Source of the DNA: Gramella sp. MT6
GTDB taxonomy: Bacteria > Bacteroidota > Bacteroidia > Flavobacteriales > Flavobacteriaceae
NCBI RefSeq assembly: GCF_019357415.1
Contig: NZ_CP048410.1
Location: 2,575,001 to 2,639,000 of the forward strand
Direction of reading: 5' to 3'
Length of the DNA: 64,000 nucleotides
A program made the translations under genes and the position numbers. Position 1 is the stretch's first letter, and every line of letters begins with the position of its first letter. Below are positions 1 to 9,082 of the stretch, piece after piece. The notes beneath the pieces are model-generated. The model did no database searches and was not told where the DNA came from. It was given only the letters and a program-made list of their open reading frames with translations.

Positions 1-2
1 GA

Positions 3-857
3 ACAGAGCATAAAGCCATTCTGGATACTTTAAAAGCTCTGGAAAATGATGGTTTTGAAGTGACTTATCTGGATGTGGATTCTGATGGAAATATTGATCT
101 TGGTGAACTGGAAAGTTCTATTACTTCAGAAACGATCCTGGTTTGCCTCATGCTGGCAAATAATGAAACTGGCCTAATTCATCCCATGCAGGATATAGAA
201 AAAATTGTTCATTCAAAAGGGGTGAAGCTAATGAGTGACATTACCCAGGCAGTGGGTAAAATACCTGTTGATCTCAAAGCTCTGGATCTTGATATAGCGA
301 TCTTCTCTTCTCATAAGATCTACGGACCAAAAGGCGTTGGAGCATTATATATCAACAAGAAAAATAAGATCGAAATTGAACCTCAGGTTTTTGGAGGGGG
401 ACAGGAAAAAGGAATGCGTCCGGGAACTTTGAATGTTCCGGGTATCGCAGGATTTGGAAAGGCTGCCGAAATTGCTTTTTCTGAAATGGAAAAAGAGTCG
501 ACAAGGATCTCTAAACTTAGAGATAAACTGGAAGGACTTTTAATGGAATCAGGTTCTTGTAAAATCAATTCCAGGACTTCTGATCGGTTACCAAATACGA
601 CCAATATCTCCTTTGAGAATATTGACGGGAACCAACTTATCAGAAAATTGAATAGCCTGGCGGTTTCACGTGGGTCGGCCTGTACAGCTAATACTATTGA
701 ACCTTCCCATGTTTTAAAAGCCATGGGCTTAAGCGATGAACAGGCATTATCCTCTTTACGCATTAGTTTAGGAAGAAATACAAGCCTTTCAGATATCGAA
801 TTCGCAGCCGAAGAAATAAAAAATACCGTGAACCAGTTAAAAAGAGCAGTGGTATGA
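3..857 (+). CDS. Cysteine desulfurase (class V aminotransferase), 5'-partial
   Basis: PLP-dependent enzyme that takes sulfur from cysteine and holds it as a persulfide. The frame is open from base 3, with a TEHKAILD segment ahead of the first in-frame ATG at 60, so the N-terminus lies outside the window. The PLP lysine is expected in SSHKIYGPKG and the persulfide cysteine in SRGSACTAN near the C-terminus. It overlaps xdhC by 4 bp and heads a molybdenum cofactor operon. That context suggests it supplies sulfur for MoaD thiocarboxylation and for sulfuration of the oxidoreductase cofactor, rather than general Fe-S assembly (inference). The family call is firm; the dedicated role is likely. Confidence 0.93.
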   Translation, partial: TEHKAILDTLKALENDGFEVTYLDVDSDGNIDLGELESSITSETILVCLMLANNETGLIHPMQDIEKIVHSKGVKLMSDITQAVGKIPVDLKALDLDIAIFSSHKIYGPKGVGALYINKKNKIEIEPQVFGGGQEKGMRPGTLNVPGIAGFGKAAEIAFSEMEKESTRISKLRDKLEGLLMESGSCKINSRTSDRLPNTTNISFENIDGNQLIRKLNSLAVSRGSACTANTIEPSHVLKAMGLSDEQALSSLRISLGRNTSLSDIEFAAEEIKNTVNQLKRAVV

Positions 858-2008
858 GAGAACTGGATGCCATTATAAATCAATATGAACTTCTGAAAAA
901 TGAAGGGACGCAAAGCGTTCTGGCTACCGTGGTTCATGTGGAGGGATCATCCTACCGTAGAGCCGGTGCCCGAATGCTGGTTGATGAATTCGGGAATATA
1001 ACCGGAGCGATAAGTGGTGGATGCCTGGAGGGAGATGCACTTAGAAAGGCACTGCACGCCTTGCACCAACAGAAAAATAAACTTATCACTTATGATACAA
1101 GTGATGAAGATGATGCGATAATTGGAGCCCAGTTGGGTTGCAACGGCATCATCCAGGTGCTTTTTGAACCTTTAGATTATCAGGATCAAATGAATCCCTG
1201 TGAATTGCTGAAAAAGGTGATTGCTCAAAAAGATCCTTTGGCAATTGTCGTTCAGTTCAATCTGGATAAAACCAAAGAGCAGTATGGAACTTCCCTGATA
1301 ATTGATGAAAAATCAACTTTTTGGGGTAAGAAACCGGAACAAGAATTACTGGAACAAATTCTGGAACAATCTCAATTGGTTTTAAAGGAAAACCGATCGG
1401 TTTTTGCGGAGTTATCATTAGATAATGAGGCGAGTCAAATTTTTATTCAGAATTATCAGCCTCCGGTAAAACTTATTATTGTTGGAGCCGGGAATGATGC
1501 CCAGATCCTTGCACAACAAGCCGATCTGCTAGGCTGGGATGTGATCGTGACCGATGGCAGGCCCACTCACGCTAATAAAGAACGATTTACCAGTTCCTGC
1601 CAGGTGATCGTTTCAAAACCCGGGGAAACACTAGAAAATATAGAAATAGATCAGCGAAGTTGTTTTGTGCTGATGAGCCATAATTATAATTACGATCTCG
1701 CAGTTTTAAAACTATTGCTTGATGAACAGAAGATACCTTACATCGGGATCCTTGGTCCATTAAAGAAATATCAGAGAATGCTGGATGATCTCAAGGAGGG
1801 AGGATTTGAATTAAAAGATGAGATTCTGAAAAAGATCCATGCTCCGGTAGGACTGGAAATTGGAGCGGAAACACCGGCAGAGATAGGATTATCGATCTTA
1901 TCTGAAATTCAATCGGTGTTAACAGGAAAAAGTGCCAGACCACTTAAGGAGAAGTCTACACCAATACATGAAAAAAGTAATTCTCAGTTTAAGGAAATAA
2001 AGATTTGA
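854..2008 (+). CDS. xdhC: XdhC family molybdenum cofactor sulfuration/insertion protein
   Basis: Accessory protein that binds molybdenum cofactor, promotes its sulfuration and passes it to xanthine-dehydrogenase-type enzymes. The N-terminal XdhC/CoxI domain (residues ~10-80) shows the SYRRAGARMLV and GAISGGCLEGD motifs. The C-terminal Rossmann-like domain starts at KLIIVGAGNDAQ and ends with the typical GAETPAEIGLSILSEI. The 384-residue length suits a full two-domain protein. Start and stop overlap both neighbours by 4 bp, so it is probably translationally coupled to the desulfurase and to the MobA-like gene. Its target is very likely the oxidoreductase encoded at 8.2-12.3 kb. Confidence 0.93.
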   Translation: MRELDAIINQYELLKNEGTQSVLATVVHVEGSSYRRAGARMLVDEFGNITGAISGGCLEGDALRKALHALHQQKNKLITYDTSDEDDAIIGAQLGCNGIIQVLFEPLDYQDQMNPCELLKKVIAQKDPLAIVVQFNLDKTKEQYGTSLIIDEKSTFWGKKPEQELLEQILEQSQLVLKENRSVFAELSLDNEASQIFIQNYQPPVKLIIVGAGNDAQILAQQADLLGWDVIVTDGRPTHANKERFTSSCQVIVSKPGETLENIEIDQRSCFVLMSHNYNYDLAVLKLLLDEQKIPYIGILGPLKKYQRMLDDLKEGGFELKDEILKKIHAPVGLEIGAETPAEIGLSILSEIQSVLTGKSARPLKEKSTPIHEKSNSQFKEIKI

Positions 2009-2613
2009 AGAATTATAAAAAAATAGGAGTTGTGATTCTTGCTGCCGGTTCTTCGAGTCGGCTGGGGTACCCTAAACAATTGGTGGAGTTCAAAGGGAAA
2101 CCAATGCTGCAACATATTATAGATGTGGCAGATTCTTTTGAATTTGAAACTAAAGTGCTGTTGGTTGGTGCTAATTCAGAAGAAATAAAAAGCACGATCG
2201 AACCGAAAAATTTCGAAATCCTTTTTAATAAAAACTGGCAGGAAGGAATGGCTTCAAGTATCAGGGCAGGTCTGGAGAGGTCTCTGGAAAAGGAAAAAGA
2301 TTTGGAATATTTACTTATCCTGCTCTCAGATCAACCGTTTTTGAGTAGGGAACGAATTGAAGCCTTGATAAAGGAACAATTAGCCACAAATAGTGAGGCT
2401 ACTTTTTCAGAATATGACGGAGAGGTTGGTGTTCCTGCGATTTTTTCAAGTTCTGTATTCCCGTATTTGAAAGAATTGAAAGGAGATCACGGAGCTAAAA
2501 AACTGGTCTATGATAAGAAAATCCAGTTCCGGACGGTAAAATTTGAAAAAGGGAATTTTGATGTGGATACTAAAGAAGATGTGGAATTATTAAAGAAGCT
2601 AGAGAAAGAATGA
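2005..2613 (+). CDS. mocA: MobA/MocA-like molybdenum cofactor nucleotidyltransferase
   Basis: NTP-transferase-fold protein that would attach CMP or GMP to molybdopterin. The N-terminal loop LAAGSSSRLGYPKQL is the family signature for nucleotide and metal binding, and SDQPFLS carries the usual metal-binding aspartate. The start is a TTG inside the xdhC stop codon (TTGA), and no better in-frame ATG is present. Length is 202 residues, normal for the family. Because the linked enzyme is a PaoABC-like hydroxylase, which in other bacteria uses the cytosine dinucleotide form, a MocA role is more likely than MobA (inference). CTP and GTP specificity cannot be separated by eye. Confidence 0.86.
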   Translation: MKNYKKIGVVILAAGSSSRLGYPKQLVEFKGKPMLQHIIDVADSFEFETKVLLVGANSEEIKSTIEPKNFEILFNKNWQEGMASSIRAGLERSLEKEKDLEYLLILLSDQPFLSRERIEALIKEQLATNSEATFSEYDGEVGVPAIFSSSVFPYLKELKGDHGAKKLVYDKKIQFRTVKFEKGNFDVDTKEDVELLKKLEKE

Positions 2614-2846
2614 AAGTGACTGTAAAATATTTTGGAATGATCGCTGAATCTACTGGTAGAACCGAAGAGGTTCTGGAAGTTGCTTCGGGAACTTCCTCTA
2701 TAGAGCTGAAAGATCAACAGGTACGGAAATACCAGATTCAGGATCCTGAATCTGTACAGCTGGCGGTGAATCAGAATTTAGATAACAAAGTAGAATTAAA
2801 TGAAGGCGATGAGGTAGCATTTTTGCCGCCATTCGCAGGAGGATAA
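2610..2846 (+). CDS. moaD: MoaD/ThiS family sulfur carrier, small subunit of molybdopterin synthase
   Basis: A 78-residue beta-grasp protein that carries sulfur as a C-terminal thiocarboxylate to molybdopterin synthase. The sequence ends exactly in PPFAGG, the terminal Gly-Gly needed for adenylation. It lies directly between the nucleotidyltransferase and the MoeB-like activating enzyme, overlapping the latter's ATG by one base (TAATG). The partner MoaE is two genes downstream. Confidence 0.92.
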   Translation: MKVTVKYFGMIAESTGRTEEVLEVASGTSSIELKDQQVRKYQIQDPESVQLAVNQNLDNKVELNEGDEVAFLPPFAGG

Positions 2847-3856
2847 TGAGATACGACCGACAAATAAAATTAGATGAGGTTGGAGTTTCCGGTCAGGAAA
2901 AACTCCGCAATGCCAGTGTACTTATTATTGGAGTAGGCGGCTTAGGCTGTCCTGCCGCGCAATATCTCGTTGGCGCAGGAATTGGCAGGCTCGGGCTTAT
3001 CGATCACGACCGGATTTCGCTTTCAAATCTTCATCGGCAGTTATTGTTTACAGAGGAGGATCTGGGAAAATCAAAAGCTGTGGTGGCAAAACAAAAACTT
3101 CAGCAGATCAATTCAGAAGTAGAAATTGATGTTTTTGAAGAACCTTTAAGTATAGATAATGCGAAAAACTTGTTTCAGCTTTATGATATCATCCTTGATG
3201 GCACAGATAATTTTGAAACAAAATATTTGATCAATGATGCCTGTATACTAACGGAAAAACCTTGGGTCTACGCTTCGATCTATAAAAATGAAGGCCAGCT
3301 TTCAGTATTCAATTATGAGGAGGGACCTTCTTACCGATGCCTTTTTCCGAAGACCACCAGGCAGAATATAAGTTGTGAAGCAACAGGAGTACTTGGCGTT
3401 ACCCCGGGGATCCTGGGAACCATGCAGGCCGCTGAAGTTTTAAAAATGGTACTTGATGCCGGAAATGTACTTTCGGGGAAATTGAAACTGATCAATATTC
3501 TATCAGGACAAGATCAACTATTAAATATTTCAAAGCGAGTAGAAGAGATCGAAAAGATCAAAAGGGGAGGAATCATTCCTGTGAGGATAGAATGCAAAAT
3601 TTCTGACGAGTCAAAGCTTTACCTGGATATCCGGGAAATATTCGAACAACCAAGGGTCAATTCTGGGAAAGTACTTCAAATTCCGCTTAGTGAGCTGGAA
3701 GACCGTTTAGAAGAAATTCCGAAGCAGGAAGAGGTACTGGTTTTTTGCCAGTCTGGAAAAAGAAGCAAGAAAGTAGTGGATTTATTAAAAGCACAATTCG
3801 AATTCAATAATCTTATAAATGTTGAAGGAGGAGTAGAAACAATAATTGATGGATAA
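2846..3856 (+). CDS. moeB: MoeB/ThiF adenylyltransferase fused to a rhodanese domain
   Basis: Activates the MoaD C-terminus by adenylation and can pass sulfur through its rhodanese domain, an arrangement like eukaryotic MOCS3/Uba4. The ThiF domain (residues ~1-230) begins RYDRQIKLDEVG and has the nucleotide loop GVGGLGCPAAQYL. The downstream CEATGVLGVTPGILG holds the conserved cysteine. The C-terminal domain (~240-336) has the rhodanese active-site loop CQSGKRS. Only a single cysteine is visible in YRCLFP and no second CxxC pair, so the structural zinc site may be absent or altered. It overlaps moaD by 1 bp and moaE by 8 bp. Confidence 0.9.
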   Translation: MRYDRQIKLDEVGVSGQEKLRNASVLIIGVGGLGCPAAQYLVGAGIGRLGLIDHDRISLSNLHRQLLFTEEDLGKSKAVVAKQKLQQINSEVEIDVFEEPLSIDNAKNLFQLYDIILDGTDNFETKYLINDACILTEKPWVYASIYKNEGQLSVFNYEEGPSYRCLFPKTTRQNISCEATGVLGVTPGILGTMQAAEVLKMVLDAGNVLSGKLKLINILSGQDQLLNISKRVEEIEKIKRGGIIPVRIECKISDESKLYLDIREIFEQPRVNSGKVLQIPLSELEDRLEEIPKQEEVLVFCQSGKRSKKVVDLLKAQFEFNNLINVEGGVETIIDG

Positions 3857-4292
3857 GAAAAAAACGAAAAAAGTATTTGTACAGGGCGCCATTCCGCCGG
3901 AAAAGATCGCTAACTCCATTGCGAATCATCAGTCCAAAACTAATATTGGAGCACATAGTATTTTTCTGGGCCAGATCAGGGCAGATGAAATTGATGGAAA
4001 AACAGTAAGCGTCATAAATTATTCAGCCTATGAAGAAATGGCTGAAAATGTTTTTCATGAGATCAGGGAAGCGGCATTTTCGAGATTCGACATTACCTGT
4101 GCGCATATTTATCATAGCCTGGGTGAAGTGAAAACTGGCGAAATTTGTCTTTTCGTTTTCACTTCTTCGGCACACAGAAAGGTTGCTATAGAGGCCTGTA
4201 ACTATTTTGTAGAAGAAATTAAGGCCAATGTGCCCATTTTCGGAAAAGAGATTTTTGAAGATGAAACTCATCAATGGAAAGTGAATAAATAG
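3849..4292 (+). CDS. moaE: Molybdopterin synthase catalytic subunit MoaE
   Basis: Large subunit of molybdopterin synthase, converting precursor Z (cPMP) to molybdopterin with MoaD. Family motifs are visible: GAHSIFLGQIRAD near the N-terminus, then HIYHSLGEVKTGE, and VPIFGKEIFED near the C-terminus with the catalytic lysine. I chose the ATG at 3849, which overlaps the previous gene by 8 bp; a TTG at 3846 would add one residue. The following MoaC-MoaB ATG begins directly after its stop codon. Confidence 0.92.
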   Translation: MDKKKTKKVFVQGAIPPEKIANSIANHQSKTNIGAHSIFLGQIRADEIDGKTVSVINYSAYEEMAENVFHEIREAAFSRFDITCAHIYHSLGEVKTGEICLFVFTSSAHRKVAIEACNYFVEEIKANVPIFGKEIFEDETHQWKVNK

Positions 4293-5189
4293 ATGGTTGA
4301 TATAACGCATAAGATAACTACGCTTCGGGAAGCCACTGCCATTGCTGTGGTACGGACTTCAAGCGAGGAGACGATTAAAGCGATCAGGGAAAATAAAGTT
4401 CCGAAAGGGAATGTCTTTGAAATGGCTAAAGCCGCGGGATTACTGGGAGTGAAGAAAACGCCGGAGTTGCTTCCCGACTGTCATCCGCTGCCTATCGAGT
4501 ATACCGGAATTGAATACGAAATTAACGGACTTGAGATACAGATCTCGGTTACAGTTAAGACGATCTACAAGACCGGGGTTGAGGTGGAGGCCATGCATGG
4601 CGCCAGTATTGTAGCGCTTACGATGTATGATATGCTGAAACCTATCGATAAAAATGTGGAGATCGGGACCATCCGGCTTCAGAATAAAAAAGGTGGAAAA
4701 TCATCTTTTAAGATCAACTCTGAAGGTTTAAATGCAAAAATCGTGGTGTGTTCAGATACCATTTCAAAAGGCCAGGGAGAAGATAAAGCTGGCAAGGCGA
4801 TCGCTTCAAAACTGAAAGAACAGGGAATTGAATCTGAAATCATCATTATTCCCGATGAATCTGAAGAAATACGATCGGCTTTGAAAAATGCAAAAGCTGA
4901 TATGGTCATTTTTACAGGAGGAACAGGAGTAGGCCCGCGTGATGTAACACCGGAAACCATAGAATCTCTCCTCGATCTTAAGTTAAAAGGGGTAGAGGAG
5001 CAAATGAGGAATTATGGCCAGCAGCGGATGCCATATGCAATGTTATCAAGGTCTGTAGCCGGGATAATGGACGGAAAAGTGGTGCTGGCATTGCCAGGCT
5101 CAACCAAAGGAGCAGCAGAATGCATGGATGCGATATTTCCGCATGTATTGCACGTTTTTAAAGTGATAGAAGGAAAGAGACATGATTGA
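4293..5189 (+). CDS. moaCB: Bifunctional MoaC-MoaB fusion
   Basis: Two cofactor enzymes in one 298-residue chain. Residues ~1-145 are MoaC (cPMP synthase), with MAKAAGLLGVKKT, LPDCHPLP and VEVEAMHGASIVALTMYDM. Residues ~150-298 are a MogA/MoaB-type molybdopterin adenylyltransferase domain, with VVCSDTISKGQGEDKAG, FTGGTGVGPRDVTPE and LPGSTKGAAE. The MoaC part starts at MVDITHK and lacks the short N-terminal tail seen in stand-alone MoaC. The gene overlaps moaA by 8 bp. Such fusions occur in Bacteroidota; here the fusion replaces separate moaC and mog genes in the operon. Confidence 0.93.
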   Translation: MVDITHKITTLREATAIAVVRTSSEETIKAIRENKVPKGNVFEMAKAAGLLGVKKTPELLPDCHPLPIEYTGIEYEINGLEIQISVTVKTIYKTGVEVEAMHGASIVALTMYDMLKPIDKNVEIGTIRLQNKKGGKSSFKINSEGLNAKIVVCSDTISKGQGEDKAGKAIASKLKEQGIESEIIIIPDESEEIRSALKNAKADMVIFTGGTGVGPRDVTPETIESLLDLKLKGVEEQMRNYGQQRMPYAMLSRSVAGIMDGKVVLALPGSTKGAAECMDAIFPHVLHVFKVIEGKRHD

Positions 5190-6174
5190 AGAAAAGAAGA
5201 AAATAGTAGATAATTTTGGACGGCCGCATACCTATCTCAGGATTTCCCTGACCGACAGGTGCAATCTTCGTTGCTTTTACTGCATGCCGGAAGAAGGGAT
5301 CGAACTCATGGAGAAATCTAATATCATAACTCTGGAAGAGATCATTGATCTGGCGAGGACATTCCGTGACCTGGGGGTGGATACGATCCGACTCACCGGC
5401 GGGGAGCCTTTAGTTCGGAAGAATTTCGGCTACCTGGTAGAGGAACTCGCAAAACTGGGCGTTACTTTAAAGATCACCACCAACGGGATCATGCTGGATA
5501 AATATCTGGATCTTTTTCAGAAAATAGGCTTAAAAAAGATTAATCTCAGCCTGGATACCCTGGATAAAGCAAAGTCGGTGTTTATTACCAAACGGGATTA
5601 TTTTGACCGGATCTGGAGGAATATTCAGCAGGCTTTAGAGATGGATATGGAAGTCAAAATGAATATTGTTCTTATTAAAGGTGTTAATGACAACGAGATC
5701 AATGATTTTATAGAGCTTACCAAAAATAAAAAGCTTACGGTCAAGTTCATTGAGTTTATGCCGTTTAAGGGCAATAAGTGGGACTGGAGCAAAGGTGTTT
5801 CGGAACAGGAAATTCTTGATATAGTTTCTGAAAAATTCGGAAAAATTGAGGAATTGAAAAACCCGAAACATAGTACATCTAATAATTTTAAGGTGGAAGG
5901 GCATACGGGAAGTTTCTCGATCGTGAGTACTATTACCAATCCTTTCTGTTCTGAGTGCAATAGAATTCGGGTTACGGCCGACGGGAAAATGAAGAACTGC
6001 CTTTTTGCTAATTCTGAAACCGATCTACTTACTCCACTTAGAAATGGTGAGGAGATGGACAATATTATCATTAACGCGATCAAAACCAAGAAATATTCCC
6101 GTGATGGAATGGATGTGAAAATGGATCCCGAGCATTACGAAAAGAACAGGTCAATGATATCAATAGGAGGCTAA
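5182..6174 (+). CDS. moaA: GTP 3',8-cyclase MoaA (radical SAM)
   Basis: First enzyme of molybdopterin synthesis, rearranging GTP to 3',8-cyclo-7,8-dihydro-GTP. The radical SAM cluster motif CNLRCFYC lies in TDRCNLRCFYCMPEEG near residue 25. The second [4Fe-4S] cluster is ligated by FCSECNRIRVT and the later NCLF cysteine. The chain ends ISIGG, the conserved C-terminal Gly-Gly tail that enters the active site. The 330-residue length is typical. It overlaps both the MoaCB gene and moeA (TAATG). Confidence 0.95.
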   Translation: MIEEKKKIVDNFGRPHTYLRISLTDRCNLRCFYCMPEEGIELMEKSNIITLEEIIDLARTFRDLGVDTIRLTGGEPLVRKNFGYLVEELAKLGVTLKITTNGIMLDKYLDLFQKIGLKKINLSLDTLDKAKSVFITKRDYFDRIWRNIQQALEMDMEVKMNIVLIKGVNDNEINDFIELTKNKKLTVKFIEFMPFKGNKWDWSKGVSEQEILDIVSEKFGKIEELKNPKHSTSNNFKVEGHTGSFSIVSTITNPFCSECNRIRVTADGKMKNCLFANSETDLLTPLRNGEEMDNIIINAIKTKKYSRDGMDVKMDPEHYEKNRSMISIGG

Positions 6175-7340
6175 TGGTAACAATCGAAGTAGCTTTAAAG
6201 ATCATTCAGGATCAATCTGTAAAACTAAAAACCGAGAACCGGCATCTTGAGGATTGTCTCGGATTTTCCCTTTCCGAAAATATAACTGCTCCATTTGATA
6301 TGCCTTCATTCGACAATTCCGCGATGGATGGTTATGCTTTCTGTGGCATACATAAAGAATATAAAATTGTAGGGGAAGTCGCTGCCGGCGATATGAGCGA
6401 GATAGCATTGAAAGAAGGGGAGGCCGTTCGCATTTTTACCGGGGCAAAAGTTCCGGAAAAAACTACCGCAGTGATAATGCAGGAAAAGGTCTCTGTTCAT
6501 GGAGATAAACTACTTCTGGAGACAGAACCAAAAGAAGGACAGTGTATTCGCAGAAAAGAAGAAGAATTAAAGGCAGGTCAGCTTGTTTTTGAGAAAGGCT
6601 ACAGCATTACTCCAGCAGGTATCGGTTTGATTGGAAGCCTGGGAATCGAAAAGGTTGAGGTCTTTAAAAAGCCGGTCATTAATTTAATTACTACCGGGAA
6701 TGAATTGATAAAGCCCGGAAAGCCAAAAGCCGAAGGCCAGATATATGAATCCAATAGCTATGCCCTCGCTGCTGCCTGTAAGAATTTCGGTTTTCACTGT
6801 CAGGATAAGAAACAGATCGAAGATGATTTTGAAGCTATAAAATCAGGAATTAAAGAATCTCTGGAAACTACCGATGTACTCATCCTTTCGGGTGGAATTT
6901 CGGTTGGGGATTATGATTTCGTAAAACAGGCGCTGGAAGAAAATGGGGTAAAGGAACAGTTCTATAAAGTTTTCCAGAAACCGGGAAAACCGCTGTATTT
7001 TGGAAAGAAAGGAGATAAGTTTGTATTTGCCTTACCGGGAAATCCTGCATCTTCACTTAGTTGTTTTTATGTTTATGTGCTGCCTTTTCTTTACCAGTTA
7101 AGCGGATCAGATAAAAAGGGACTCGACCGATATTCCTTTGCAATCTCCCATGATTTTGAAAACAGAGGAGACCGGCCTTCATTTTTAAAGGCTAAAGTGA
7201 GTGATTCTAAGGTAGAAATTTTGAATGGGCAAGGCTCCTCGATGATACAATCGATGGCGCTTGGGAATGCCCTCGCATTTCTGGACGCCGAAACCTCGGT
7301 TAAAAAAGGGGATCTTATAGAATGTCTTCTAATTTCATAA
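6174..7340 (+). CDS. moeA: Molybdopterin molybdenumtransferase MoeA
   Basis: Inserts molybdate into adenylated molybdopterin. Signature segments are SFDNSAMDGYAF near residue 45, ITTGNEL, LSGGISVGDYDFV and FALPGNPASSLSC. The 388-residue length covers all four MoeA domains. It completes a cofactor set (MoaA, MoaC, MoaD, MoaE, MoaB/Mog and MoeA functions) within one operon. The start ATG overlaps the moaA stop by one base, and the next gene begins two bases after its stop. Confidence 0.95.
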   Translation: MVTIEVALKIIQDQSVKLKTENRHLEDCLGFSLSENITAPFDMPSFDNSAMDGYAFCGIHKEYKIVGEVAAGDMSEIALKEGEAVRIFTGAKVPEKTTAVIMQEKVSVHGDKLLLETEPKEGQCIRRKEEELKAGQLVFEKGYSITPAGIGLIGSLGIEKVEVFKKPVINLITTGNELIKPGKPKAEGQIYESNSYALAAACKNFGFHCQDKKQIEDDFEAIKSGIKESLETTDVLILSGGISVGDYDFVKQALEENGVKEQFYKVFQKPGKPLYFGKKGDKFVFALPGNPASSLSCFYVYVLPFLYQLSGSDKKGLDRYSFAISHDFENRGDRPSFLKAKVSDSKVEILNGQGSSMIQSMALGNALAFLDAETSVKKGDLIECLLIS

Positions 7341-7341
7341 T

Positions 7342-8097
7342 ATGTCCTTAGAATACCTCCCGTTAATCTTTTTCTTTATTGCATTATTCTATAGTTCTGT
7401 TGGTTTCGGAGGCGGGTCCAGTTACCTGGCAATTCTTAGTCTTGTCATAACCGATTTCTACGAAATACGCTCTACAGCACTTATCCTGAATATTTGTGTG
7501 GTTACGATTGGCACCATCATTTATATTAAAAACGGAGTTTTAAAACCAAAACTAATATGGCCATTTTTTGTTCTAAGTATTCCAATGGCGTATTTGGGAG
7601 CTATGGTAAAACTTTCTCAAACCGTATTTTTTCTGATCCTTGGAAGTGCCCTGGTCTTGGCCGGGATTTTTATGAGCTTAAGATTTGTAAAAGGCAAACT
7701 TGAATCCCAGGAGTTCTCTAAACCTAAGAAATTCATTCTCGGAGGAAGCATTGGTCTATTGTCAGGAATTTCAGGAATTGGTGGAGGTATTTTTCTCTCG
7801 CCAGTATTAAATCTTCTGAAATGGAAAGATCCCAGGATCATTGCTTCCCTGGCTTCGGTATTTATCCTGGTGAATTCGTTAGCCGGACTCATTGGACTCA
7901 ACGTTGCCGGAACTTTTTACCTGGATTATCAGCTTGTAATAAAACTCATTGTCGCAGTAGTACTTGGCGGAAGCCTGGGATCATACCTTTCCACTAAAAA
8001 ATTCAATCTGAAATTTCTGGGAATTCTGACCGCCATTCTTGTTTTCTACGTCGGTTTAAGGCTTATACTTTTAAAGGGGTTCGGCATAAGCATATAA
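7342..8097 (+). CDS. TauE/SafE family membrane permease
   Basis: A polytopic inner-membrane protein of 251 residues with about seven to eight hydrophobic segments. It carries the two glycine-rich half-repeats of the TauE/SafE family, FYSSVGFGGGSSYLAILS and LLSGISGIGGGIFLSPVL. Members export or import small sulfur-containing anions such as sulfite or organosulfonates, or C2 acids. The gene starts two bases after moeA and is clearly part of the cofactor operon. It could move a sulfur compound or an oxyanion such as molybdate for this pathway, but the substrate is not visible in the sequence. No classical ModABC transporter is in the window. Confidence 0.85.
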   Translation: MSLEYLPLIFFFIALFYSSVGFGGGSSYLAILSLVITDFYEIRSTALILNICVVTIGTIIYIKNGVLKPKLIWPFFVLSIPMAYLGAMVKLSQTVFFLILGSALVLAGIFMSLRFVKGKLESQEFSKPKKFILGGSIGLLSGISGIGGGIFLSPVLNLLKWKDPRIIASLASVFILVNSLAGLIGLNVAGTFYLDYQLVIKLIVAVVLGGSLGSYLSTKKFNLKFLGILTAILVFYVGLRLILLKGFGISI

Positions 8098-8250
8098 TTT
8101 CCAGTCCTTTAAAATCTTTAGGGTTTGAATATTAAGTAGATTTTTAACGCATTATTTCTAAATATTCTTCCTGATTAACATAATACTAACTCTTTACAAG
8201 ATTTTAATCTTTAATTTTAGGAACCTACTTACTTCCCTAATACATTTTTT

Positions 8251-9051
8251 ATGAAAGATATTGATAAATGGAAAAAGAATGCTGATCTAGATAATCTCAG
8301 CGATGATGAAAAAATGATCCTTGATGAAATGGGGTTGAGTGGGAGTTCCCGGAGAAAATTCTTGAAACAGGTTTCTGCAGCCAGTTTAAGTATCTGGGCT
8401 TCTTCATATTTCACTTCAGAATTATTCGCCAGCAATATGAAAGATCTTCCAGATAATCCACAAATACTACTTAACGAAATCAAAGTGAATCTAAGGGTAA
8501 ATGAAATGGTAAAACCATTGACACTAGACTCCAGAATGAGTCTGCTTGATGCGTTAAGAGAAAGACTAGCCCTAACCGGGACAAAAAAGGGATGTGATCA
8601 TGGCCAGTGTGGTGCGTGCACGGTAATAATCGACGGAAAGAGGAATCTTTCCTGTTTAACTTTAGCGGCAACCTGCGAGGGTAAGGAGATCACTACCGTG
8701 GAAGGCCTTGCAAAAAATGGAGAAATGCACCCAATGCAGGAAGCCTTTTTAAAGCATGACGGATTCCAGTGTGGTTATTGTACTCCAGGACAGATCTGTT
8801 CTTCAGTAGCCTTATTAGAGGAAGCTAAAAATGGAGAAGCCAGTTATGTGACTGAAGATCTCAAAAAAATAGAGGAAAATTTAAGCCTTTCGGAGGAAGA
8901 GATCAGGGAAAGAATGTCTGGTAATATATGCCGTTGCGGTGCCTATAATAATATTGTTCAGGCCTTTAAAGAGGTAAATTCCGGAAATGATGAGATGCCA
9001 ACCTGGGAGTTCGCTACCCAGGAACAAATGGACAAAGCTAAAAAAGCCTAG
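8251..9051 (+). CDS. Tat-exported [2Fe-2S] subunit of a xanthine/aldehyde oxidoreductase (PaoA-like)
   Basis: Electron-transfer subunit with two [2Fe-2S] clusters. Residues 33-39 are SRRKFLK, a twin-arginine signal, followed by a hydrophobic stretch to about residue 60. The plant-type ferredoxin cluster uses C115, C120, C123 and C135 (CDHGQCGAC then C). The second cluster uses C174, C177, C227 and C229 (FQCGYCTPG and NICRCG). A soluble N-terminal extension of about 30 residues precedes the Tat motif. It is first of three subunit genes and lies 153 bp after the permease, so a separate promoter is possible. By analogy with E. coli PaoABC it should carry the whole complex to the periplasm. Confidence 0.92.
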   Translation: MKDIDKWKKNADLDNLSDDEKMILDEMGLSGSSRRKFLKQVSAASLSIWASSYFTSELFASNMKDLPDNPQILLNEIKVNLRVNEMVKPLTLDSRMSLLDALRERLALTGTKKGCDHGQCGACTVIIDGKRNLSCLTLAATCEGKEITTVEGLAKNGEMHPMQEAFLKHDGFQCGYCTPGQICSSVALLEEAKNGEASYVTEDLKKIEENLSLSEEEIRERMSGNICRCGAYNNIVQAFKEVNSGNDEMPTWEFATQEQMDKAKKA

Positions 9052-9082
9052 ACCTTAGAATTTAAATTTAATTGAACTGAAC

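Noticed and set aside
383..937. 184-residue minus-strand ORF at the left end
   Set aside because: It is antisense to the cysteine desulfurase, whose catalytic motifs are in the plus frame.
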